From CAYVFC01 sp964450715 (GTDB lineage Bacteria; Myxococcota_A; Polyangia; Polyangiales; JAFGIB01): 44,888 bases of DNA. A program made the translations under genes and the position numbers. The notes under the pieces are model-generated. The model was not told the origin of the DNA. It saw only the letters and a list, made by a program, of their open reading frames with translations, and ran no database searches. Location of the stretch: NCBI GenBank assembly GCA_964450715.1, contig CAYVFC010000059.1, forward strand, positions 1 through 44,888, in the 5' to 3' direction. This document shows positions 32,360 to 39,560 of the stretch, piece after piece. Each line of letters begins with the position of its first letter. The stretch's first letter is position 1.

Positions 32360-32970
32360 GTTTTCACCGGTTCCCGCCCGCGTCTACCGGCATATCCTTC
32401 GCCGGTCGGTCGCTATGTACAACGATCTGCCGAAAGGGTCCAAGATCCGACCGGCAATCGTTCGTAGGAAAAAAAGGCGCAGCCGGTAGCCTAAACTGGT
32501 CATTACTTTCCGCGTCATACCCCTTTGCCGAAAATTCCGCTCTTACGCCCCTTCCGTGCGAGCGGCGACGCGTACGAAAATGAGACTCCAAAGTTCGACG
32601 GATCGGTAAGTTCTTCTTCTAGCGGTTGAATTACTTACGATTTCCGCGATTCATATCCGACTCTCGCCTCTCGGTGTCATGCCCGGATTCGAGCCCGGAA
32701 ACGCTTAACGTATGGCGTTTCCGAAATTCTGTAAAAGACACACGCTGATCAAAACTTAACGATAGAGGGCGACTCCGCGCTAACAAATTGGTCGCCAGGG
32801 GTACCTTTTTTCGCCTCGTTTACATTTGACATTCGGACCTCGAAATGGCACGGCTTAGCCTCGCGATGGTCGTTATTGCATCACGACGGTCGCTTCGCTC
32901 AATCGACAGGCACTTCGCGCCGACTAATCTGAGGACGTAGCTTCGCAGACAAAGAGCACGCGTCGGTCCC
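32360..32970. other. 611-bp region without a convincing gene
   Basis: This stretch is visibly more AT-rich than its neighbours and has stop codons in all long frames except weak, compositionally odd ones. A possible minus-strand promoter for the kinase is TTGGAC (32443-32438), 18 bases, TACATA (32419-32414). A TGGCACGGCTTAGCC sequence near 32848 resembles a -24 element but lacks the -12 GC. No RNA gene or repeat was recognised. Confidence 0.5.
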
Positions 32971-33597
32971 ATGGTCGACAATAACGTAAGGGCGTTTATC
33001 GCCACCGGTGTCATGGTACTGGCAGCATCGACTGCCAGTGCGCAGGCGCGTCCGATTCCCGAGAGCCAGTGGAATCGCGAGACGCACATCTGGCTGGCCC
33101 GGGCCATGGTAGCGGAGGCGGGGTGGAGGGCCGAGCGCGATCACGTCGCCATCGCCTACGTACTGGCACGGCGCTGGCGGCGCTTGACCGAGAACTGGCC
33201 CGCGTTTCGTTTTATCGATGTAATCCGCAACTACTGCGCCGGACTGGGCGACTACACCCGCGAGTTCACCGCACGCCAGCGTTGGCTGCGAGGGCTTTCC
33301 TGGAGCGATGAGAAACCGAATGGCTGGCCGCGCGCCGCTTCCTGGTCGCGCCATTTGCCGCTCTGGCGGAACGCGCTCAAGCGCTCCGCCCGGTGGAGCG
33401 AGGGCGGCCTAACGGATCCGTGCCGAGGGCGTGCCTGGCACTGGGGCGGCACCATCGATACGCCGCAGGGTCGAATGGTAGCGGTAAATTGCGGGAAAAC
33501 ACGCAACACCTACTACCGCGTACTGAACCAGAAGAAGCGCTCTTCGCAGGCGAATTCCGCCGAGGGCCCAGCCGCGACCGAGGTCGCGAGCTGGTAG
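32971..33597 (+). CDS. Secreted protein with weak SleB-type cell-wall hydrolase resemblance
   Basis: 208 residues with a Sec signal peptide (hydrophobic FIATGVMVLAASTASA, cleavage near ASA-QA). The mature start WNRETHIWLARAMVAEAGWR, followed by AERDHVAIAYVLARRW, resembles the beginning of the SleB/Hydrolase_2 lysozyme-like domain: a helix carrying a conserved Glu in (V/A)EAGW, then a helix ending in a xxxR. Later it has FIDVIRNYCAG, two Cys residues (in DPCRGRAWHWGG and VAVNCGKT) that may pair, and a Trp/Arg-rich middle. The similarity is by eye only. It is a single gene between the AT-rich region and a hairpin/T-rich stretch, and it could be a recent acquisition. No good SD before the ATG. 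Confidence 0.55.
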   Translation: MVDNNVRAFIATGVMVLAASTASAQARPIPESQWNRETHIWLARAMVAEAGWRAERDHVAIAYVLARRWRRLTENWPAFRFIDVIRNYCAGLGDYTREFTARQRWLRGLSWSDEKPNGWPRAASWSRHLPLWRNALKRSARWSEGGLTDPCRGRAWHWGGTIDTPQGRMVAVNCGKTRNTYYRVLNQKKRSSQANSAEGPAATEVASW

Positions 33598-33987
33598 AAC
33601 AAGTCGATCCGGACGGCCGTTGTAGAGAACGAGCCCCGGGTAAAGCGGCGGTTTGCCGCATTTACTCAATCTATCCGACACTCGGCTCGGCGTCCTTTTT
33701 GCTTTATTTATTGGACCCGTAGCAAACGCGGCGAGGGCGAGAAGCTCCGCCGCGCTCCCGTCCCGATCCCAGCCGACGTGCTGGAGGGTAGACGACGGGA
33801 ACAGCGTTCGGCAGAACGCGGCGCGACGTTCCCCTGCCGTGCCCTGCCGGCGTACGGCTCGGTTTTCCGCTCGAGGGAACGGCCGCCGCGGCGCTTCTCG
33901 CGCAATCCCTACCCCACCGGTACGGGTAACAGGCCAGAGGGGTACCCCTATCGCCCCTCCCGGCCGCGACGTGCTATCATCAGGGGC
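33598..33987. other. 390-bp spacer with hairpin and T-rich tract
   Basis: A bulged stem (GTAAAGCGGC ... GCCGCATTTAC) at 33640-33665 is followed about 30 bases later by a T-rich stretch (33694-33712). It probably belongs to the 3' end of the upstream secreted-protein gene. The rest looks non-coding. TATCAT at 33976-33981 could be a -10 for the methyltransferase gene, without a matching -35. Confidence 0.45.
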
Positions 33988-34761
33988 ATGATGCGTACGG
34001 CCTCTTTACTGCTGGTTTCCCCGCTGCTTTGCTGCGATATCGGCGGCAATCAGGGCGGCCGTCCCGGCGCCGCTCAGCCGGCCGCGCAACCGCCGGGTGG
34101 CTCCCAGGACGGCGACAAAGATGGGCGAGCGGCGGAGCGCGAGCGCATGGTCCGAGACCAGATAGAGCGGCGGGGTATAAAAGACAAACACGTGCTCGAA
34201 GCGATGCGGAGCGTACCGCGACATCTATTCGTGCCTGAGCGCAACCGCGAGCACGCATACGAAGATCGCGCTCTGGCCATCGACGAGGGACAGACCATCA
34301 GCCAGCCCTACATCGTGGCGCTGATGACCGAGCTGGCGCGGGTAGGACCGGGCAGCCGCGTGTTGGAGATCGGTACCGGTTCGGGTTACCAGGCGGCGGT
34401 GCTCGACGCGGTCGGCGCTGAGGTATATTCAATTGAAATCGTCGGCGAGCTGGCGGGCGACGCCCGCCAGCTGCTCGAAAGGTTGCGCTACCGGCGCGTA
34501 ACGGTTCGACACGGAGACGGCTACGACGGCTGGAGCGAAAAAGCGCCCTTCGACGCGGTGCTGATCACAGCCGCCCCGCCCAAGGTGCCGGAACCGCTCA
34601 AGCAGCAGCTCAAGGTAGGCGGGAGGCTGGTGGCACCGGTGGGCGACTGGCAACAGCACCTGATCGTGCTCACCCGCACCGGGTCTGGTTTCGACAGAGA
34701 GGAGATCATCCCGGTCATCTTCGTACCCATGACCGGCAAGGCCCGCTCCAAGCACCCCTGA
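33988..34761 (+). CDS. pcm: Protein-L-isoaspartate O-methyltransferase with an N-terminal export-like segment
   Basis: PIMT methylates isoaspartyl residues in damaged proteins using S-adenosylmethionine, starting their repair. From ATG 33988 it is 257 residues. The catalytic domain (about 50-250) has RDQIERRGIKDKHVLEAMRS, PRHLFVPERNREHAYEDRAL, the substrate loop EGQTISQPYIVALMTEL and the SAM-binding LEIGTGSGYQAAVLD. Unusually, it is preceded by MMRTASLLLVSPLLCCDIGG and a Gly/Gln/Pro-rich linker. That looks like a short signal or lipoprotein segment, although the residues before the Cys pair (LL-C) do not fit a standard lipobox. If exported, it would act where SAM is not normally available. 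AGGGGC lies immediately before the start. It is monocistronic, with the PilZ gene ~210 bp downstream. Confidence 0.85.
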   Translation: MMRTASLLLVSPLLCCDIGGNQGGRPGAAQPAAQPPGGSQDGDKDGRAAERERMVRDQIERRGIKDKHVLEAMRSVPRHLFVPERNREHAYEDRALAIDEGQTISQPYIVALMTELARVGPGSRVLEIGTGSGYQAAVLDAVGAEVYSIEIVGELAGDARQLLERLRYRRVTVRHGDGYDGWSEKAPFDAVLITAAPPKVPEPLKQQLKVGGRLVAPVGDWQQHLIVLTRTGSGFDREEIIPVIFVPMTGKARSKHP

Positions 34762-34845
34762 GCTTTTGTAGAATATTTCGGTGTCAGCGTAATAAACAGC
34801 AGGCCCGTGCAGGAAGCACCGCCGGCGAGCGGAGACGCGTTCATG

Positions 34846-34859
34846 TGCACAAAAGTGCA
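34846..34859. promoter_or_regulatory. Small palindrome upstream of the PilZ gene
   Basis: TGCAC-AAAA-GTGCA, a 5-bp inverted repeat in a short AT-rich stretch about 115 bases before the PilZ start. A second, GTGC/GCAC, is at 34807-34819. Possible operator; no promoter boxes can be assigned with confidence. Confidence 0.3.
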
Positions 34860-34972
34860 TTATTGGCGGAAAAGGGATAAACTCTTCCGACAGACCCTGT
34901 CATCCAGTATCCTGCGTTGACCCTGGTTTGCACGCGGTTATCCGAGTCAGCTTACCAAGGGGAGGTACGAGC

Positions 34973-36586
34973 GTGGTCGAATCCCGCAAGGACGAACGAG
35001 CTGTCGTATCGCTTATCGCTCGCTATCGAAGCCCGACGGTTTTCGAGTTCGTGGAAGAGGAGTGCTACGACCTCTCGCGAGGCGGGATGTTCATCAAGTC
35101 CCCCAATCCCGCTCCCGCCGGTACGCTGCTCAAGCTAGAATGCCAGGTCGGCAAGGGCGCCAGCGCCATTCGGGGCATCGCTCGCGTGGTCTGGGTCCGG
35201 GAGCTAGAGCAGGAAAACGCACCGCGCGGCATGGGGGTGAAGTTCATCAAGCTCGAACCGGGCAGCCCCGAGCTGATCGAGGGGATTCTAGATAAAGTCG
35301 GCTCTCTGGAGGAAAGCGCGGCCGCCCAGCAGGTCGCAGAGATCGAGCCGGCCGAGCCGGCGCCCGAAAGCAAGCCCGAGCCGGAGCCGGCCGTCGAGGC
35401 AAAGAAGGACGAAGCGGAATCCGAACCGGAGCCGCCGCCAGAAGCCGCCGAGAACAAGCCCGAGCCGGAGCCCGAGCGTCCGCAGGAAGAAAATGCGAAA
35501 GAGCCGGTTCCGGAAGCCGAGCCGCCTGCCCAAGCCGCGGAAACGCTGCCCGATACCGAACCGCGGACAGAGGCCGCGGAGCAAGCAAGGCCGGAGCAGC
35601 TAGAAAAAGAAGAGGAGAAGACGCCGGAACCCTCCGCCGAGGAAAAAGCGGCGGTCGCCGCCGAACCGCCCGCGGAATCTCCCGCTGAAGAGCCACAGAA
35701 GGACGACGAGGAGCCGAAGTCGACGGCCGAAGAAACGCCCGAGCAAGAGAGCCGGGACCGGATAGCCGAGCTTGCGAAAGAGCAGCTGGACCCCGTCAGG
35801 GACCGCACGACCCTCCCGGTGCCTGGCGCGAGGGACGAGCGCAGTTCCGTCTCGGGGTGGCTGATCGGCCTCACCGCCGCAGGCCTTCTGCTGTTGATTG
35901 CCGCCTCGCTCGGATTCTTCGGACGCTCGGAGCCGGAAACCGAAGCTGGCGCGGAGCCGGCGACCGACGAGCAGCCGTCACAACCCGAGCAACAGCAACC
36001 GGCCGAGCCGGCCGCGCAGACCGAGGCGCAATCCGCGATCCCTCCCGAGACCGGGGAGGCCGCAACCGAGCCCGAGCAGACCGAACCGGTCGTCGAAGAA
36101 CAGGCGCCCGAGCCCGAACCGCCGCCGGTAGCCGAGCCAGAGCCAGAACCGAAGCGCCGGCCCCGGAAGGCTCGCCGGCCGAGGAAACCGCGTACGCGCA
36201 GCACGACAGCGGTGGCCGAGAAGCCGGCCGAACCCGCACCGGCTGCAACGCCCGAGCCGGTGCCGGCTGCAACGCCCGAGCCCGAGCCGGCACCAATACC
36301 CGAGCCCGAGCCGGTCGTCGATGCCCCGGCGGAAGAAAAGCCGGTCCAGAAGACCCCGTTTGAGGCGGCTACCGAGTGCATCGCGCAAGGAGACAACCAG
36401 TGCGTCATCAAGGCCCTGGCGGGTAGGGCCCGGACCGAGCGGGAATACCGCTTGCTGATCGAGACCTATCGCGCCGTGGGCAATTCCCAGGCGGCCATCG
36501 AGCAGATGGCGAAGTACGTGGAGAAGTTCCCCTCGGGCGGGCGCGCCGGCTCCTACCGCAAGATGCTGGAGCGCAACCAGCTATAA
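34973..36586 (+). CDS. PilZ-domain c-di-GMP receptor with Pro/Glu-rich linker and transmembrane segment
   Basis: 537 residues from a GTG start at 34973, chosen because GGGGAGG lies 7 bases upstream. An N-terminal PilZ domain (about 1-100) of the myxobacterial paralogous type keeps both c-di-GMP signatures: R5KDER9 (RxxxR) and D33LSRGG38 (DxSxxG). A ~180-residue Glu/Pro/Ala linker follows, then a single membrane span (about residues 287-308, GWLIGLTAAGLLLLIAASLG). A second Pro/Glu-rich stretch with a basic patch (KRRPRKARRPRKPR) comes next. The C-terminal ~80 residues look helical, TPR-like (ATECIAQGDNQCVIKALAGR, YRLLIETYRAVGNSQAAIEQ). PilZ should be cytoplasmic, with the tail in the periplasm. 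The next gene is 6 bases downstream. Confidence 0.85.
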   Translation: MVESRKDERAVVSLIARYRSPTVFEFVEEECYDLSRGGMFIKSPNPAPAGTLLKLECQVGKGASAIRGIARVVWVRELEQENAPRGMGVKFIKLEPGSPELIEGILDKVGSLEESAAAQQVAEIEPAEPAPESKPEPEPAVEAKKDEAESEPEPPPEAAENKPEPEPERPQEENAKEPVPEAEPPAQAAETLPDTEPRTEAAEQARPEQLEKEEEKTPEPSAEEKAAVAAEPPAESPAEEPQKDDEEPKSTAEETPEQESRDRIAELAKEQLDPVRDRTTLPVPGARDERSSVSGWLIGLTAAGLLLLIAASLGFFGRSEPETEAGAEPATDEQPSQPEQQQPAEPAAQTEAQSAIPPETGEAATEPEQTEPVVEEQAPEPEPPPVAEPEPEPKRRPRKARRPRKPRTRSTTAVAEKPAEPAPAATPEPVPAATPEPEPAPIPEPEPVVDAPAEEKPVQKTPFEAATECIAQGDNQCVIKALAGRARTEREYRLLIETYRAVGNSQAAIEQMAKYVEKFPSGGRAGSYRKMLERNQL

Positions 36587-36592
36587 GAATCG

Positions 36593-37462
36593 ATGCGGGG
36601 GCCGGTGAAAAACCTCTTCTTCGGGCAGTACCTGCTTTCCAGGGGCATCATCACCCCGGCCAAGCTGGCAGCCGCCACCGAGTACCAGAAGCAGTTCAAC
36701 TCGCGTATCGGGGACTACGCGGTGGCGCTCGGCCTGCTGACCGAGGAAGACGTCGGCCGCATCAACGCGGTGCAGCTCTCCGAGAACCTGCTCTTCGGGG
36801 AGGCGGCGCTCAAGCTGGGATTGTTGCAGAAACGACTGCTACACGAGCTGGTAGCCGCGCAACGCATCGATCACGTCATGCTGGGAGAAGCGCTGGTCTC
36901 GCTGGGCTACGTCACCAAACAACAGGTGGACGAAGCGCTGGCGGATTTCCTGCGGGCGCGGGAGGAGCACATGCGGACGCTGTTCGCGCTGCCCGACGAC
37001 CTGCCCATGCGCAACCTGGCCGAAAAGCTCTTCCGCCTCTCGCATCTGTTGATGTTCCGGGCCTGGGGAGTGCAAAACCAGCCCGGCGAGCTGGAGATCA
37101 TCTCCGAGCAGGTGCTGCTCTCGGATATGAACGCCCTGGTCACGCTGACCGGGGACGTCAACACCCACCTGCTGTTCGCCGTGCCGCAACCGGTGGCCGA
37201 AGCGAGGGAGCGCTGGCTGGCTGGCGAGAAGCCCGATAAAGAGGCGCCGCAGCCCGAGCAGCTGGTGCTGGAGCTGGCGGACATCATCTGCCGGAACCTG
37301 GTCGCCGCGCTGGAGGGGGAACGGGTGACGGCACAGGCCGGGCAGCCGGAAACGGCCGAGTTCAGGGTTCCGCTGGCGGAGGAGACCCGCGCGGCCGTCA
37401 TGCCCTACCTCACCCACGAGGGTCAGGTCTTCGTGGGGTACGTCTACGAGGTAGCGGAGTAA
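36593..37462 (+). CDS. Four-motif MshEN (c-di-GMP-binding) protein with a C-terminal CheX-like region
   Basis: 289 residues. Four 24-residue MshEN-type motifs of the pattern xxGxx(L/A)(L/V)xxG(L/I)(L/I)xxxxLxxxxxxQ occur at residues 9-32, 38-61, 67-90 and 96-119, each separated by exactly five residues. The 24+5+24 arrangement is that of the MshE N-terminal domain, which binds c-di-GMP; here it is doubled. Motif 2 (RIGDYAVALGLLTEEDVGRI) has the Arg of the consensus. The C-terminal half (about 130-289) resembles CheX/CheC-type domains (LVLELADIICRNLVAALEGE), but the Glu of the ExxN phosphatase motif appears replaced (ICRN). No ATPase domain is present, so it is not a PilB/GspE motor. It is probably translated with the PilZ gene 6 bases upstream. 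A repeat starts 4 bases after the stop. Confidence 0.72.
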   Translation: MRGPVKNLFFGQYLLSRGIITPAKLAAATEYQKQFNSRIGDYAVALGLLTEEDVGRINAVQLSENLLFGEAALKLGLLQKRLLHELVAAQRIDHVMLGEALVSLGYVTKQQVDEALADFLRAREEHMRTLFALPDDLPMRNLAEKLFRLSHLLMFRAWGVQNQPGELEIISEQVLLSDMNALVTLTGDVNTHLLFAVPQPVAEARERWLAGEKPDKEAPQPEQLVLELADIICRNLVAALEGERVTAQAGQPETAEFRVPLAEETRAAVMPYLTHEGQVFVGYVYEVAE

Positions 37463-37465
37463 GAA

Positions 37466-37534
37466 TGTCATTTCGAGCGAAGCGAGAAATCTCCCAGAGA
37501 GATTTCTCGTCGCCTTCGGCTTCTCGAAATGACG
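37466..37534. repeat. Dispersed 69-bp palindrome, family D copy 1
   Basis: The ends are TGTCATTTCGAG and CTCGAAATGAC. An inner GAGAAATCTC/GAGATTTCTC pair makes a long hairpin. It matches the reverse complement of 43318-43386 at about 60 of 69 positions. It lies 4 bases after the MshEN gene stop and ~55 bases before the convergent lipoprotein stop. Confidence 0.9.
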
Positions 37535-37589
37535 AATGCGGCGCGTCAGTTGGCCAAGTGGGACACACCCGTTTTTGGCTCCGTCCCCC

Positions 37590-39560
37590 TCAATAAAGCA
37601 ATTTCAAATCGAGCCCGCCGGCGTAGGCGTAGCTCACGAACCGATCGAAGCCGTAGACGATGAGCCCTACCGGCCGGTCGGCGGTGATCGAGTGTACCCC
37701 GTCCGACTGCCGTCCCTCACGGATGGCGGTAACCGGCGAACGGGTCACCTCCGGAAAGGAGAGCTGGCAACGATGGACCAGGTAGTCGCGGCCGCTGGCC
37801 TCGCCTCCGCTCGGCACCTCGGTCGACGTACAGTGCTCGGGAAGCTCCTCGCCGTCCAGCAGCACGTGGGTACCGCTCTCGGCCACCACGGTGATGAAAT
37901 CGAAGGCGTACTTGTCCGGAGTCAGAAAGACGTAGTTGTCGCGGTACTGCTCGGTGGGCGGTACGGCGATAATGGAAGGATCGCCGCCGGGCAGCTCCTT
38001 GGGAATACCCACCACCTCCTGACTGGGAAGCGCTTGCAAGACGGCCAGCGGCTTGTCCGAGGAGATGACGAAATCGCGGTCGGCCCTGAGGATGGCGCCC
38101 TCGCGCTCGGCGAGGATCAGTAGATCGTCTGGCGGCGGTAAGGTGGTGCTAACGACGGTATCGCCCTCGGCCGCGGCCACCAGTCGCACCCACTCGGGCT
38201 CATCCACCTCGGCCACCGACGAGCCGTCGATGAACGATCCGTTCAACGCCCGGGTGCGCGGCGGCATGCGCGCGATGAGGTAATAGGTGCCCAGGGTAGC
38301 GTCGGGAAAGAGCTGCTCCTCCAGGTGATCGGCGCAGCACTGACGTGTCTCGTACTGATCGAAAATGGGAACATCCGAGGCCTCGCTTCCCACGAAGACC
38401 GAAACCGGCTGCGAGGCGATGATACGGGTGCCGGTAAAGTCGGACCTCAGGCCCTGGGTCTCCAGGTTGACGACGTCGAAGGGGCCCAGCTCCAGCTCCA
38501 ACGCCTGACCGGGCCCCAGCTGCGGGATGGGACCGGCGCCCACCACCTGCCCGACATCAGGGCCGAGCTCGACCTGCAGATGGGTGCCGGACTCGGTCCC
38601 GACCACGGTCAAAAAGGCCCGCAGATCCTCGTCGTCCGCGGTGAAGTCGAAGTCCTCGGCCGGGTCTTCCGAGTGGCCGATGGTCTGCGGCCAGCCTACC
38701 ACCGTGTAGCGGCGTTCGATGGCCGAGGTGGGGATGAGCAGCGAGGCCTCGTTGGAGAAGACGGCCACGTTGTCTAGCGGATTGAACTGGTAGGCGATGA
38801 TGGGGTGGCTGGAGCGAATGCGGTAGGCATTGGAGCTGAGCGCCGTATGGGTCCCGTCGTTCAATCCCTCGCGCGAGGAGCCGTCGACCTCGCGGCCGGG
38901 CAGGGCGAAGATCTCCAGGTCGCCCGGCGGCACCAGGGTACGCGCAGCCTGCTCGACGCGCGCGCTCTCGCCGAAAGCCGCCTGGTTCACCTCGACGAAC
39001 ACCTCGACCGGAACCTGCTGCAGGTTGGACACCACCACGGCGTACTGCTGCCTGGCGGCGTCGTGGATCTGGCTGATGGTAGCGTTGTCCAAGTCGACCG
39101 CGTAGAACTCGCAGCCCAGGTAGCTGCGCTCGTTCTGCGCCACGGCGCACATGCTCACGCAGCCGCCGGCGTGGCAGGTAAAGCCACCGGCGTGGTCGCA
39201 GACCTCCAGCTGCTCCGTGCTCATGCCGTCCGAGAGGCAACGCACCACCCTGTGGCCATCACAGGTCACCAGCTCCGGGATGCAGGCGGTGCATCCGAGC
39301 TCGGGCACGCAAACCAGACCGCGCGCGGCGCAGCCGATCTTGTTCTCCTGCAGAAACTCGCCGATGCGCTCGCAGCTGTGATAGGTGCCGCCCACACACG
39401 CGACGGCGTCCTCCGCCGTGCAGCTGAATTCGAGGGCGGCGCTCGCGCCCGCATCGCCGATGGGCGGCAGCTCGATGCGCTCGGCCACCGTATCGCAACC
39501 GGACGCGAACGCCAGGACGCAGATGATCAGCGCGACCCTACAACCGCATGGTGAACTCAT
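37590..39560 (-). CDS. IgGFc-binding-protein-like surface lipoprotein
   Basis: 656 residues from the ATG at 39560, with GAGG 6 bases upstream; the start lies 23 bases inside the end of the upstream gene. A lipoprotein signal ends VLAFASGC-D. A Cys-rich region (about residues 45-155) has regularly spaced CVGGTYHSC, LGCTACIPELVTCDGHRVVR and CHAGGCVSMC. The large domain that follows matches the bacterial IgGFc-binding-protein family: YLGCEFYAVDLDN at the start, repeated SSHPIIAYQFNPLDNVAVFS, 'ASQPVSVFVGSEASDVP', 'CCADHLEEQLFPDATLGTYY' and a final 'DRPVGLIVYGFDRFVSYAYA'. These proteins are widespread in Myxococcota and are presumed adhesins; the name comes from a mucin-like mammalian protein and does not imply antibody binding. 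Confidence 0.85.
   Translation of the reverse strand: MSSPCGCRVALIICVLAFASGCDTVAERIELPPIGDAGASAALEFSCTAEDAVACVGGTYHSCERIGEFLQENKIGCAARGLVCVPELGCTACIPELVTCDGHRVVRCLSDGMSTEQLEVCDHAGGFTCHAGGCVSMCAVAQNERSYLGCEFYAVDLDNATISQIHDAARQQYAVVVSNLQQVPVEVFVEVNQAAFGESARVEQAARTLVPPGDLEIFALPGREVDGSSREGLNDGTHTALSSNAYRIRSSHPIIAYQFNPLDNVAVFSNEASLLIPTSAIERRYTVVGWPQTIGHSEDPAEDFDFTADDEDLRAFLTVVGTESGTHLQVELGPDVGQVVGAGPIPQLGPGQALELELGPFDVVNLETQGLRSDFTGTRIIASQPVSVFVGSEASDVPIFDQYETRQCCADHLEEQLFPDATLGTYYLIARMPPRTRALNGSFIDGSSVAEVDEPEWVRLVAAAEGDTVVSTTLPPPDDLLILAEREGAILRADRDFVISSDKPLAVLQALPSQEVVGIPKELPGGDPSIIAVPPTEQYRDNYVFLTPDKYAFDFITVVAESGTHVLLDGEELPEHCTSTEVPSGGEASGRDYLVHRCQLSFPEVTRSPVTAIREGRQSDGVHSITADRPVGLIVYGFDRFVSYAYAGGLDLKLLY

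Noticed and set aside
32827..32860. TTGACA and TGGCACGGCTTAGCC before the secreted SleB-like gene as a sigma-70 or sigma-54 promoter
   Set aside because: No -10 at a suitable distance from TTGACA, and the -12 GC is missing from the sigma-54-like sequence.
33653..33991. Plus-strand frame of 112 codons between the secreted protein and pcm
   Set aside because: Arg/Pro/Ser-rich without motifs, no SD, overlaps the hairpin/T-rich region; more likely non-coding.
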